Below, in pieces: positions 51,021-60,249 of a stretch of 64,000 nt of DNA. Made by a program: the position numbers and the translations under genes. The notes beneath the pieces were generated by a model. The model had not been told where the DNA came from, did not search any database, and saw only the letters and a program-made list of their open reading frames with translations. The DNA is taken from contig CAWAUO010000004.1 in the NCBI GenBank assembly GCA_963785245.1, positions 1 through 64,000 on the forward strand, read 5' to 3'. The number at the start of each line of letters is the position of its first letter. Position 1 is the stretch's first letter. The stretch is from JAHEEL01 sp963785245. Its GTDB lineage: Bacteria; Actinomycetota; Acidimicrobiia; Spongiisociales; UBA5794.

Positions 51021-53587
51021 CGGCCGGCTCTGTGGCGTCTGCCACACTGCCACTGCCCGGCCTCCCCGGACTCCAACCGGAATGGTCTCGACTGGTCGAG
51101 ACTCCGAGACTCGACGGCGTCGGGAGAACGTGGCATCTTCTCGACAATCAGATCACCGATCCCGCGGTCACCCTGCTGTGCGTTCACGGGAACCCCACGT
51201 GGTCGTATCTTTGGCGTGACCTGGTATCCCAAGCACCCGATGACGTTCGAGTCGTTGCGGTCGACCAACTCGACATGGGGTATTCGGAGCGGACCGGCAC
51301 GGTTCGGCGTCTCCAGCAGCGGATCGATGATCTCTCTGCCCTCACCGACGAACTCCACCTCACGGGTCCGGTTGTGACCGTCGCCCACGACTGGGGCGGG
51401 CCGATCGCCCTCGGTTGGGCAGAGCAGCATCTCGAACAGGTGGCCGGCGTCGTCCTGACGAACACAGCAGTCCACCAACCCGCCGGTTCCCCGGCCCCCG
51501 GGCTGATTCGGATGGTTCGCGTGCCGGGGATCTTGAACACGGTGTGCGCAACAACCCCGACATTCGTTCGCGGGACGATGGCCCTGTCCCGGCCTCGCCC
51601 GGACCGTCCGATTCGAGAGGCCTACGAAGCCCCGCATCGCACTGCCGACCGTCGGGCCGCCATCGCCACGTTCGTCGAAGACATCCCGTTGAGTCCGGAT
51701 CATCCGAGTGCGGAAACGCTGGATCGGGTCGCTGCAGGCCTCGACAACTTGAGCGAGACCCCGGCCCTTTTGCTGTGGGGGCCGTCCGACCCGGTGTTTT
51801 CGGACCTGTACCTCCGCGATTTCATGGCCCGTCTGCCACACGCCGATGTTCACCGATTCGTCGGAGCCAGCCACCTGGTACCTGAAGATGCCGACATCGC
51901 CCCCGTGGTGTACGAATGGATCGAGCAGATCGGTCGCACGGTGCTGCCTCCAGAGCCGGGGAACGATCGTGCTCCTCTGTGGGGGGCGCTCGCCGACCGC
52001 TCGGAAGACGCTGCGATCGCCATCGTCGAGATGGGATCCGACGGGCCCGAGGCGGTGGTCACCTTCGCCGAACTCGACGCCGATGTGAACCGCGTCGCAG
52101 CGGGCCTGGCCGACCTTGGCGTCGACAAAGGTGATCGGGTTGCCCTCCTCGTGCCACCCGGCATCGACGTAGCGGTCTGCGTGTACGCCTGTTGGCGGCT
52201 TGGGGCCGTTGTGGTCGTGGCCGATGCCGGTCTTGGAGTACGTGGCATGACACGGGCGTTGACGAGCGCCAACCCTGCATATCTCATCGGCATTCCGCGT
52301 GCGCTCGCTGCCGCCCGCACGCTGCGCTGGCCGGGCGTCCGCATCTCATCGACGCCGATGGCACAGCTACAGCGACGGATGCTGGGAGTCACGACAACGC
52401 TCGACGAAATCCGCGAACGTGGCAACGGGCGACCCTTGCCGCCGCCGCCCGGCCCATCCGACGAGGCCGCGATCGGATTCACCTCGGGCGCCACCGGCCC
52501 GGCAAAAGGCGTCGCCTACCGACACCACCAGATGCAGGCCCAGCGAGATGCTCTCGTCGAACTGTTCGATATCGGTCCAGACGACCGACTCGTCGCCGCG
52601 TTCGGTCCGTTCGCGCTCTACGGCCCGGCAATGGGGATCTCGTCCGTGGTCCCCGACATGGAAGTGACGTCGCCCGGGAGCCTGACGGCGGACGCGCTTG
52701 CCGCCGCCGTCCGATCTGTTGATGCGACCCTGATCTTCGCCTCGCCGGCGGCGCTGAAGAACGTAGTCGCGACGGCGGATGAGATGACCGAGAACGACGC
52801 ATCGTCCATGAAAGACGTCCGATTGCTCATGTCGGCAGGGGCCCCGGTGCCGGCCGCCGTGCTCCAGTCCGTCGGCAAGCTCCTTCCTGCTGCCGAAGCC
52901 CACACGCCGTACGGCATGACCGAAGTGCTCCCAGTAGCGGACATCAGCCTGGCCGGCATCGAAGCCGCAGGGGACGGCGACGGCGTGTGCGTCGGCTACC
53001 CGCTTCCGTCCGTAGAGATCGCGATCGATCCGCTCTCCTCGCCCGAGGCGACGAGCAGTGGGATGACGGTTGCACCCGGTGTCGTGGGGGAGGTGTGCAT
53101 CCGCGCCCCACATATGCGAGACGGATACGACAAGCTCTGGATGACGGAGCACACAGCGTCGCAGCCCGAGGGGTGGCACCGGAGCGGAGACGTAGGCCAC
53201 CTCGACGAGCAGGGCCGATTGTGGATCGCGGGCCGGATGGGCCATATCGTGACGACGTCCGAAGGGCCGGTGACGCCCATCGGCATCGAGCACGCGATCG
53301 AGAATGCCCCGGAGGTGGAGCACGCTGCCGTGGTTGGGGTCGGGCCCGAAGGGATGCAACAGGTCGTCGTGGTCGCCGTACCGGCGGAAGGCAAGGTGCG
53401 TCCGGGCCTCGCCGACGAGACCCTCTCCGACATCGTGCGCGGCCACGCCCCCGAGGTTGACATCGCCGCCGTCCTGGTGACGTCCCGGCTCCCGGTCGAC
53501 AAACGCCACAACTCCAAGATCAACCGCACGCGGATCGCCCGGTGGGCGGAGCGGGCACTCGCTGGTGGGAGAGTCGGACGCATATGA
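51017..53587 (+). CDS. oleBC: OleBC fusion: beta-lactone decarboxylase + beta-lactone synthetase
   Basis: 856 residues joining two enzymes. Residues 1-~310 are an alpha/beta hydrolase of the haloalkane-dehalogenase type (OleB): HGNPTWSYLWRDL, nucleophile D125 in AHDWGG, His 286 in GASHLVPED. OleB removes CO2 from the beta-lactone to give a cis-olefin. Residues ~320-856 are an AMP-forming ligase-like enzyme (OleC): TSGATGPAKGVAYRH (~488), TPYGMTEVLPV, SGDVGHLDEQGRLWIAGR, and the tail LPVDKRHNSKINR typical of OleC, which closes the beta-hydroxy acid to a beta-lactone. GTG 51017 overlaps oleA; the stop overlaps oleD. OleBC fusions are known in actinobacteria such as Micrococcus. Confidence 0.92.
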   Translation: MTAGSVASATLPLPGLPGLQPEWSRLVETPRLDGVGRTWHLLDNQITDPAVTLLCVHGNPTWSYLWRDLVSQAPDDVRVVAVDQLDMGYSERTGTVRRLQQRIDDLSALTDELHLTGPVVTVAHDWGGPIALGWAEQHLEQVAGVVLTNTAVHQPAGSPAPGLIRMVRVPGILNTVCATTPTFVRGTMALSRPRPDRPIREAYEAPHRTADRRAAIATFVEDIPLSPDHPSAETLDRVAAGLDNLSETPALLLWGPSDPVFSDLYLRDFMARLPHADVHRFVGASHLVPEDADIAPVVYEWIEQIGRTVLPPEPGNDRAPLWGALADRSEDAAIAIVEMGSDGPEAVVTFAELDADVNRVAAGLADLGVDKGDRVALLVPPGIDVAVCVYACWRLGAVVVVADAGLGVRGMTRALTSANPAYLIGIPRALAAARTLRWPGVRISSTPMAQLQRRMLGVTTTLDEIRERGNGRPLPPPPGPSDEAAIGFTSGATGPAKGVAYRHHQMQAQRDALVELFDIGPDDRLVAAFGPFALYGPAMGISSVVPDMEVTSPGSLTADALAAAVRSVDATLIFASPAALKNVVATADEMTENDASSMKDVRLLMSAGAPVPAAVLQSVGKLLPAAEAHTPYGMTEVLPVADISLAGIEAAGDGDGVCVGYPLPSVEIAIDPLSSPEATSSGMTVAPGVVGEVCIRAPHMRDGYDKLWMTEHTASQPEGWHRSGDVGHLDEQGRLWIAGRMGHIVTTSEGPVTPIGIEHAIENAPEVEHAAVVGVGPEGMQQVVVVAVPAEGKVRPGLADETLSDIVRGHAPEVDIAAVLVTSRLPVDKRHNSKINRTRIARWAERALAGGRVGRI

Positions 53588-54576
53588 GGGTGCTCGTCAC
53601 CGGAGCGACGAGCTTGCTCGGCGGAGCGGTCGTCGAACGCCTCGTGGCCCGCGGCGATGACGTGTCGGTGTTTCAGCGCCGCTCCGGACCCTCAGGGCTG
53701 TCAGAACACCTCGGCGACGTCGCGGACCGTGATGCCGTCGATCGGGCGGTCCATGGCGCTACCGCCGTCATCCACCTTGCAGCCCGTGTGGGCGTGACCG
53801 GGCCATGGTCCGAATACGAGGCAGCCAACATCGTGGGAACCCAGAACGTCGTTGGGGCGGCGCAGGCGTCCGGCGTTCGCCGTTTCGTGTATGTCTCGTC
53901 TCCGTCGGTCGCCCACCACGGCGCGTCGCTCGTGGGGGCGCCGGCCGGTCCCGCCGATCCTGACCGTGCCCGTGGCAACTACGCGAGGAGCAAGGCACAG
54001 GGCGAACTGATCGCCCTCGATGCTGACTCGCCGGACCTTGCGGCGGTCGCCATCCGACCCCACCTCGTGTGGGGGCCCGGCGACACTCAACTCATCGGCC
54101 GTATCGTCGAGCGCGCACGAGCAGGCCGGCTGCCGACCGTCGGAACTGGTGCCGCTCTGATCGACACGACCTATGTCGAAAACGCGGCCGACGCGCTCGT
54201 GGCCGCGCTCGACCGAGCCCCCGAGATCGGTGGACGCGCCCTCGTTGTGACCAATGGGCAACCGCGTCCCGTTCGTGAGATCCTGAACCGCATCGTGCTC
54301 GCGGCGGGCCTGGAGCCGTCCCGCGTGCGAATCCCATATCGCATCGCCTGGGGTGGCGGTTTGATCGCGGAGCGGATCTGGGAGCGGCGGGGGAGCGACA
54401 GAGATCCGCCGATGACCAGCTTTCTCGCCGAGCAACTGGGCACGGCGCACTGGTTCGATCAGCGCGAGACCCGCGAGGTGCTGCGTTGGAGTCCCGCAGT
54501 CACGCTTGCTGACGGATTCGATCGCCTCGCCGCGTGGTTCTCGTCCATTCCGCCGACGGCCGGCGACATCACCTGA
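53584..54576 (+). CDS. oleD: OleD-like NADPH-dependent 2-alkyl-3-ketoacid reductase
   Basis: 330-residue extended SDR (3-beta-hydroxysteroid dehydrogenase-like). N-terminal cofactor motif VTGATSLLGGAVVERL, IHLAARVGVTGPW, SSPSVAHHG and the catalytic pair in YARSKAQGE. It should reduce the OleA product to the 2-alkyl-3-hydroxy acid used by OleC. ATG 53584 overlaps the oleBC stop, so oleA, oleBC and oleD form one coupled operon. Confidence 0.9.
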   Translation: MRVLVTGATSLLGGAVVERLVARGDDVSVFQRRSGPSGLSEHLGDVADRDAVDRAVHGATAVIHLAARVGVTGPWSEYEAANIVGTQNVVGAAQASGVRRFVYVSSPSVAHHGASLVGAPAGPADPDRARGNYARSKAQGELIALDADSPDLAAVAIRPHLVWGPGDTQLIGRIVERARAGRLPTVGTGAALIDTTYVENAADALVAALDRAPEIGGRALVVTNGQPRPVREILNRIVLAAGLEPSRVRIPYRIAWGGGLIAERIWERRGSDRDPPMTSFLAEQLGTAHWFDQRETREVLRWSPAVTLADGFDRLAAWFSSIPPTAGDIT

Positions 54577-54954
54577 CCCTTGGTTCGTCGACCGAAGCGA
54601 TCAAGGGTGGTCTTGCAGGTCCGGCCTGCACGCTTCAGAGACTCAGCTCAACTCCCAAGATTGTGACTGCCGACACAAACGGATGGAACCACGTGCGCTG
54701 CGCCGCTCAAGGCTGCCGCGCGGGTTGGAAGCTTCGGGCCATAGGGAATGGAGCGACAGCCAACGAACGGACCGAGGGGGGTCAAAGGATGTGATCACGA
54801 AAGCACGGCAGCTGGGGCATGGGGCCGAGCATCCTCCCGGTCGGCATCGCTCCGGCAGCGGCTGCTTGCCGGGCCTCAGGTTCCGGCGCCGAAACGCCGA
54901 TAGAAACCTACCTATGAGGGGACCACGCCCGCACCCGGCGGGCAGGAACGCGCG
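54577..54954. other. Intergenic region between oleD and the sensor kinase gene
   Basis: 378 bp without a convincing gene; short open frames have no motifs. Several GC-rich inverted segments (for example GCCGAGCAT...CGGTCGGC near 54824-54846) could fold. The last 80 bp hold the sigma-28-like promoter. Confidence 0.5.
54875..54903 (+). promoter_or_regulatory. Possible sigma-28 (FliA/WhiG)-type promoter
   Basis: CTCAGGTTC (54875-54883), 12 bp, then GCCGATAG (54896-54903), 51 bp before the kinase start. The -10 element matches the FliA consensus GCCGATAA in 7 of 8 bases; the -35 is a looser match to TAAAGTTT. Recognised by eye. Confidence 0.45.
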
Positions 54955-56847
54955 ATGATCGACAGTGACGGCATAGCCGCCTTGGTAGATGACCATGGCC
55001 CCTCGAGCCCGGAGCACGGGCTCTTGCGAATCGGCGGTATGTGGCGGATCTGGCAGGTCTTCCGCATCGTGGTGTGCCTCGTGCTCATCATCTGCGGACT
55101 GGGCCTGGCGGCTGTGTGGGGATGGAACGGTGGATTCGTCGTGGCAGCTCTGGCGGCCATTGCGCTCATTGGCGCAGTCCTACGCTACGTGTCGCCGGCC
55201 AGGTCCCCGCTCCCCTCATTCCTCTTGGACTTCACCCTCATCGGCGTGGCACTCGTTGTTGTGGACGTTGCACCGGCGGGAATCGGTGCTGCCCTCCTCT
55301 ACATGATGGCGATTCCTTTGGTGTTCCTACCGTGGCGCCGCGCGTTGCCGGTGGTGGCCTACGGCCTCGCTTGGTCGCTGATCGGTCTGCGCGCCGGGTC
55401 GATCTGGGGCCCATCGACCAGCGTTCCTGAGATCGTGGTGACCAGCATTGCCGTCGTCGCCTTCGGCGGACTCACGTTGGCACTTCTCGGGGTCATGTCG
55501 TTTCGACTCGAGAGTGCCCACAGGGACGGTGAACGCCGCGCTCGAATGGAGGAGGTCCTCGCTCGATGTGGGAGGGTTCTCCTCGCCAACCCGGAGGAGC
55601 GAGCCATCGATGCGGCGCTGGCAGCTCTGCTTGATGTGGCGCCGGTTCAGAGCATCTTCGTTGACGTGAACTACGAGGAGCCGGCGGTCGGGCTATGCGC
55701 GCGGGTTTCCCACGAAGCCACGCGAACCGGTATCGAGGCGTTCGCAGGCCAGGAGATCTGGTTCGACGAAGTTGACCCTGACCGGATGATCTATGCGGAG
55801 TTCGCCTACAACGATCTCCCGGATCTTCGGGATTCGCTGGCGAAGGGCGAAGCAGCGACGGTGCACACGGTGGATCTCGTGGGTCGCGCCCGCGAAATCT
55901 ATGAGCAAGACGGCCGTAAATCCGAGCTGAACATCCCCATCACGATCAATGGCGAGTGGGTCGGTTCGCTTGGGCTCGCAGACTATGTCGTCGATCGGCA
56001 TTGGGGCCCGGACGATCTCGGTGTGCTCCAGACTGCGGCGGCGATGATCGGATCGTTCTGGGAGCGCGGCCGGGCGATCCGCGACCTCGAAGAAATCGTC
56101 AAGTCCAAGGACCAGTTCCTCGCCTCGATCAGTCATGAGATTCGGACGCCTCTGACCGCCGTGCTCGGATTCTCGGAGGTACTTCGAGATGAGGCCGTTG
56201 GCCTAGGGCCGGGGGGCGCAGAAATGGTGGGCTTCGTTGTTCAGCAGGCTCGCGAGATGGCTGACATCGTCGAGGATCTGTTGGTCGCAGCCCGTGCAGA
56301 TATCGACGCGCTGTCGGTCGTTCGGGTTGCTGTGCCGTTGGAGCGAGAGGTGCGGGCTGTGATCGCAGCTCGAGGGCGGAGTAAGGCGCCGGATGTCGTT
56401 GTTGAAGATGCGGATGTCATCGCCACCGGTGATCCGATACGGATCCGCCAGATCATTAGGTGCCTCGTCAGCAACGCCTCCCGATACGGCGGTGAGGAGC
56501 TTCGAGTGCGCGTTCGGCGAACGGATGAGAGGGCCATTCTGACGGTCTCGGACAATGGATCGGGTGTCCCACCTGGGCATGAGCAAGACATCTTCGAGGC
56601 GTTTCACCGTGCGAAGACCGACGACGGTACGACTCAGGCAATTGGCCTCGGGCTGTTTGTCTCGCACCATCTCGCCGGACTGATGGACGGATCTCTCTCC
56701 TACTACCGGGAAAGCGATTGGACGACATTCGAGCTGGATCTCCCTGCGGCGAGCCGACCGCGCCCCACGGTCCGGACTGCGATCCCGACGGGTGCGACCG
56801 AGCGGTCGGTTCTCGCGACCGGTTCCTGGTTGGTTCCGTTGCAGTAG
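54955..56847 (+). CDS. Membrane sensor histidine kinase with GAF domain
   Basis: 630 residues. Five to six membrane helices (about 30-185), a coiled linker, a GAF-like domain (about 200-365; LNIPITINGEWVGSLGLADY), HisKA with phospho-acceptor His 394 in FLASISHEIRTPLTAV, and a HATPase domain with a degenerate N box (RCLVSNASRYGGEELRV), VSDNGSGVPPGHEQDIFEAF and AIGLGLFVSHHLAGLM. No response regulator adjoins, so it is an orphan kinase. The upstream sigma-28-like promoter suggests a tie to motility or development. ATG 54955 has AGGAACG upstream, a modest binding site. Confidence 0.9.
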   Translation: MIDSDGIAALVDDHGPSSPEHGLLRIGGMWRIWQVFRIVVCLVLIICGLGLAAVWGWNGGFVVAALAAIALIGAVLRYVSPARSPLPSFLLDFTLIGVALVVVDVAPAGIGAALLYMMAIPLVFLPWRRALPVVAYGLAWSLIGLRAGSIWGPSTSVPEIVVTSIAVVAFGGLTLALLGVMSFRLESAHRDGERRARMEEVLARCGRVLLANPEERAIDAALAALLDVAPVQSIFVDVNYEEPAVGLCARVSHEATRTGIEAFAGQEIWFDEVDPDRMIYAEFAYNDLPDLRDSLAKGEAATVHTVDLVGRAREIYEQDGRKSELNIPITINGEWVGSLGLADYVVDRHWGPDDLGVLQTAAAMIGSFWERGRAIRDLEEIVKSKDQFLASISHEIRTPLTAVLGFSEVLRDEAVGLGPGGAEMVGFVVQQAREMADIVEDLLVAARADIDALSVVRVAVPLEREVRAVIAARGRSKAPDVVVEDADVIATGDPIRIRQIIRCLVSNASRYGGEELRVRVRRTDERAILTVSDNGSGVPPGHEQDIFEAFHRAKTDDGTTQAIGLGLFVSHHLAGLMDGSLSYYRESDWTTFELDLPAASRPRPTVRTAIPTGATERSVLATGSWLVPLQ

Positions 56848-56877
56848 ACCTTGTGTGTGATGGCCTGCCGGGCGAGG

Positions 56878-57285
56878 CTAGGAGCGCTCCAGGATCACAA
56901 CCGGGATGATCTCCCGGGCCGTCTGTCGCTCGTACTCTGCGAATTGCGGCCAGTCCTGTTTCTGGCGATTCCAGATGTCGTGGTGTTCCTCACCGTCGGC
57001 GATGCGGGCGGTCACGCGAACCGACTCGGATCCGATCTCGACCTTGGTCTCGGCGTTCGCTGCCACGTTGTAGAACCAGTCCGGGTTCGAGTTCGCTCCC
57101 GCTTTGGAGGCAAACACGGCATAGCCGTTCGGGATGGTCTGATACATCAGGGGCGTCACTCGCTGGGTCCCGGTGCGGGCCCCGGCGTGGTGGAGGAGCA
57201 GGAGTGGTGCGCCTTCGAACATGCCGCCGACTTTGCCGTTGTTGGCCCTGAATTCGTCGGTGATTTGCTGGTTCCAATCGCTCAC
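56878..57285 (-). CDS. F420H2-dependent nitroreductase/quinone reductase family protein (DDN-like)
   Basis: 135 residues of the deazaflavin-dependent nitroreductase family: FEGAPLLLLHHAGARTGTQRVTPLMY binds the F420 deazaflavin in homologues, and ANSNPDWFYNVAANAET is the second family motif. No lipidation or membrane segment. Its presence suggests the organism makes coenzyme F420. Convergent with the kinase gene (30 bp gap) and divergent from the SulP gene. Confidence 0.88.
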   Translation of the reverse strand: MSDWNQQITDEFRANNGKVGGMFEGAPLLLLHHAGARTGTQRVTPLMYQTIPNGYAVFASKAGANSNPDWFYNVAANAETKVEIGSESVRVTARIADGEEHHDIWNRQKQDWPQFAEYERQTAREIIPVVILERS

Positions 57286-57457
57286 GGCGTTGCGCTCCTC
57301 GCGTTGACGGCTCTCGTGAGGTGATCAACCGCCGGATCGGGTGTTCTGTTCCGGGGCGCCTCAGCCCTCGCCTGCCGAGGCGCGCATCCGATGACGGACA
57401 AACGGGTAGTCTCAGCCGAACTGTGCCGAGACGAGCGCCCGTCGAGAGTGGTGGCGA

Positions 57458-59200
57458 GTGAACATCCGATCTCTGTTCCGAAGAGAGACGCTGAAGAGCG
57501 ATGCGGTCGCGGGCGTCGTGCTCGGCGTCGAGAGTGTCCCGGATGGACTCGCGGGCGGCCTCCTCGCCGGGGTCAATCCCGTCTACGGCCTCTACGGGTA
57601 CATGGTCGGCACCGTTACCGGTGCGCTGTTCACGAGTTCGTCGTTCATGGCGGTGCAGGCGACCGGGGCGATGGCGATTGTCGTCGCCGATGTGTCCGTC
57701 ATCCACACGGCAGAGGATCCGGGTCGGGCCCTCTTCACCTTGTCGATCCTCACTGGGATCGTGATGCTCATCGCCGGCTTGCTGAAGCTTGGCTCGATCC
57801 TGCGTTTCGTGTCGAACGCGGTGATGGTCGGCTTCATCAACGCCGTTGGCGTGAATATCGTCCTCGGACAACTCGATGACTTCACCGGGTATGAGGCGGA
57901 AGGCGGGAATCGCGTCGTGCGGGCCTTCGACCTCTTGTTCAACTTCGGCAAGGTGCACTGGCCGACGCTGGCCATTGGCGTCGCCACGATCGCGCTGATC
58001 CTGCTCCTCGAACGCACGAAGCTCGGACCGCTCGGCCTGGTGGTGGCGATCATCCTCACCTCTGCGGTGACGTGGGCGATCACCGCCAATTCCGACGTTG
58101 TGATCGCGACGCTCAACGACATTGCCGATATCCCGAGTTCGCTCCCGCTCCCGATGCTGCCCGACCTGAGCCTCGTGTTTGTCCTGATTGTTCCCGCGCT
58201 CTCGCTTGCGTTCGTTGGCCTCGTCCAGGGCGCCGGGATCTCCGCGAATTTTCCGAACCCCGATGGAACATACCCGAAAGCATCCCGAGACTTCATCGGT
58301 CAGGGCGCGGCGAACGTGGCCTCTGGCTTCTTGCAGGGGATGCCGGTCGGCGGATCGATGTCAGCGAGTTCGCTGGTCAAGACGGCGGGAGCCAGATCGC
58401 GCCTCGCACTGATGATCGCGAGCGTTGTGATGGCGATCGTGATTCTCGTGTTCGGCGATCTCGTCGGGTACATCGCGATGCCGGCGCTCGCCGGACTGCT
58501 GATGACCGTCGGCTACCGAACGGTGAAACCGGCCGACATCAAGGCGATCTGGAAGACCGGCGCCATGCAAGCGACCGTGATGGTGGTCACGTTCGTGCTG
58601 ACCATGATCATCCCGCTGCAATACGCGGTGCTCGTTGGTGTCGGCATCTCGATGATCCTGTTCATCATCAACCAGTCGAACCAGGTGGTCATCAAGCAGT
58701 GGGTCATGGAAGACGGTCGCCTCCGCGAGACCGACCGGCCCGAAGAGGTTCCTCCCGGAGAAGTCATCATCTTGCAGCCCTATGGGAGCCTGTTCTTCGC
58801 TTCGGCACCGGTGTTTGAGGACAAGCTCCCCGATGTGACTCCCGAAACACGGGGTTCCGTCGTGATCCTGCGGCTCCGCGGCCGGAGCGACCTGGGGTCG
58901 ACCTTCATGGACGTCCTGGATAAGTACGGACGAGCTCTGAAGGACCAGGGGAACGAGTTGATGCTCGTCTCGGCAGACGAGAACATGCACGAACAATTGC
59001 AGGTCGCCGGTGTTGCTGATCTCGTGGGGGAGCAGAACGTGTTCACCTCGGACGAGTGGGTCGGGCAGACCCTGCGGACGGCATACGACCAGGCGGTCGG
59101 CTGGGTCGATGAACACCCGAACGACGAGGCTGCTCCAGCGGATCCCACCCCGTCCGACTTCCTACCCTCCGATCCCGAGGACGAAGCGCCGCCGAGTTAG
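57458..59200 (+). CDS. SulP-family anion transporter with STAS domain
   Basis: 580 residues. About eleven hydrophobic helices (residues 15-405) with GVESVPDGLAGGLLAGVNPVYGLYG, the SulP signature region, and GFLQGMPVGGSMSASSLVKTAGA. A C-terminal STAS-like domain (about 440-550) contains SVVILRLRGRSDLGSTFMDVL. Likely sulfate or another small anion such as bicarbonate; undetermined. GTG 57458. The cbiM operon starts 51 bp downstream on the same strand. Confidence 0.92.
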   Translation: MNIRSLFRRETLKSDAVAGVVLGVESVPDGLAGGLLAGVNPVYGLYGYMVGTVTGALFTSSSFMAVQATGAMAIVVADVSVIHTAEDPGRALFTLSILTGIVMLIAGLLKLGSILRFVSNAVMVGFINAVGVNIVLGQLDDFTGYEAEGGNRVVRAFDLLFNFGKVHWPTLAIGVATIALILLLERTKLGPLGLVVAIILTSAVTWAITANSDVVIATLNDIADIPSSLPLPMLPDLSLVFVLIVPALSLAFVGLVQGAGISANFPNPDGTYPKASRDFIGQGAANVASGFLQGMPVGGSMSASSLVKTAGARSRLALMIASVVMAIVILVFGDLVGYIAMPALAGLLMTVGYRTVKPADIKAIWKTGAMQATVMVVTFVLTMIIPLQYAVLVGVGISMILFIINQSNQVVIKQWVMEDGRLRETDRPEEVPPGEVIILQPYGSLFFASAPVFEDKLPDVTPETRGSVVILRLRGRSDLGSTFMDVLDKYGRALKDQGNELMLVSADENMHEQLQVAGVADLVGEQNVFTSDEWVGQTLRTAYDQAVGWVDEHPNDEAAPADPTPSDFLPSDPEDEAPPS

Positions 59201-59251
59201 GCCACGCTCCGCCGGGCTAATCTGAGTGGTCGGCAAGCGAGGAGGAATGCG

Positions 59252-59932
59252 ATGCACATACCCGATGGTGTGATCGGCCCCGGCGTGAGCGCGGCCGCAG
59301 GTGTCGTTGCCGCCGGTGGGTTCGGTGTCGCTGTCTCTCGTGCCCGGAGATACCTGACCGACCGACTCGTGCCGCTGGCAGCGCTCGTGACCGCGTTCGT
59401 GTTTGCCGGCCAGATGATCAACTTTCCCGTGCTGCCCGGAATGTCGGGTCATCTGATCGGCGGTGTGCTCGCCGCCGTGCTGGTCGGCCCGTGGGCCGGC
59501 TTCCTCGTGATCGCAATCGTGCTCATGATCCAGGCGTTCCTGTTCGCCGACGGAGGGCTCACGGCGCTCGGACTCAACATCGTCAACATGGCGTTGATCG
59601 GTGGAGTCGTTGGCTACGGCGTGTATCGCGTGGTGTTCCGCTTTGCGGGTTCCCGGCCTGACCGGGTCGCGTTGTCTGCCGGGATTGCCGCATTCGTGTC
59701 GGTTCCGCTCGCGGGAATGGGGTTCGTTTTTGAGTTCGCGCTTGGTGGCACGGCTGAGAGTCTCTCGATCGCGGCGATCCTCGCCGCGATGCTCGGGACA
59801 CACCTCCTGATCGGGATCGGTGAGGGCTTCATCACGTTCTTCGTCGTCGGTGCGGTGATGAAAGCCCGGCCGGACCTGGTCTACGGTTCTCCGACCTTCT
59901 CCGGCCGCAGAACCGAGGAGTTGATGTCATGA
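59252..59932 (+). CDS. cbiM: Energy-coupling factor cobalt/nickel transporter, substrate-binding CbiM
   Basis: 226-residue membrane protein. The N-terminus MHIPDGV is diagnostic, since the amino group and His2 coordinate the metal in CbiM/NikM. Six to seven helices follow, with GHLIGGVLAAVLVGPWAGFL. GAGGAGGAATGCG is the ribosome binding site. No cobalamin riboswitch fits into the 51-bp leader. First of five genes joined by 4-bp overlaps. Confidence 0.95.
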   Translation: MHIPDGVIGPGVSAAAGVVAAGGFGVAVSRARRYLTDRLVPLAALVTAFVFAGQMINFPVLPGMSGHLIGGVLAAVLVGPWAGFLVIAIVLMIQAFLFADGGLTALGLNIVNMALIGGVVGYGVYRVVFRFAGSRPDRVALSAGIAAFVSVPLAGMGFVFEFALGGTAESLSIAAILAAMLGTHLLIGIGEGFITFFVVGAVMKARPDLVYGSPTFSGRRTEELMS

Positions 59933-60249
59933 GCCGTCGTGCCCTCGGCTTGTTCGCTCTCGGTCTGCTGATCACGGTGTTTGTTGCTGTCGTTCTCTCG
60001 CAGTTTGCGTCCTCCGAACCGGACGGTCTCGAGTACGTGGCCGAGGACCAGGGCTTCGCGAACACGGCAGAAGATCACGATCTCGCAGACGCACCGCTTG
60101 CCGACTACGGCGAGAATCTGGAGTCCAGTGGTGCGATCTCGACCGGCGTCGCCGGGTTCATCGGAGTGATCGCGGCCCTGGGAGTCGGGTTCGGCTTGTT
60201 CTGGCTGATTCGGGCCCCGAATACCGACTCGCCGCGCCGGACGTCGTGA
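59929..60249 (+). CDS. cbiN: PDGLE-domain small component of the CbiMNQO transporter
   Basis: 106 residues: a membrane helix (6-25), the PDGLE motif (31-35) with EYVAEDQGF, and a second helix (71-93). Plays the CbiN/NikN role of enabling metal loading of CbiM. The PDGLE form is commoner in NikMN-type systems, so cobalt versus nickel remains open. ATGA overlap with cbiM, GTGA with cbiQ. Confidence 0.88.
   Translation: MSRRALGLFALGLLITVFVAVVLSQFASSEPDGLEYVAEDQGFANTAEDHDLADAPLADYGENLESSGAISTGVAGFIGVIAALGVGFGLFWLIRAPNTDSPRRTS

Noticed and set aside
54780..54870. c-di-GMP (GEMM) riboswitch before the sensor kinase gene
   Set aside because: The conserved riboswitch core sequences are absent; only GC-rich foldable stretches are seen.
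59201..59251. Cobalamin riboswitch before cbiM
   Set aside because: The 51-bp leader is far too short and lacks the B12-box.
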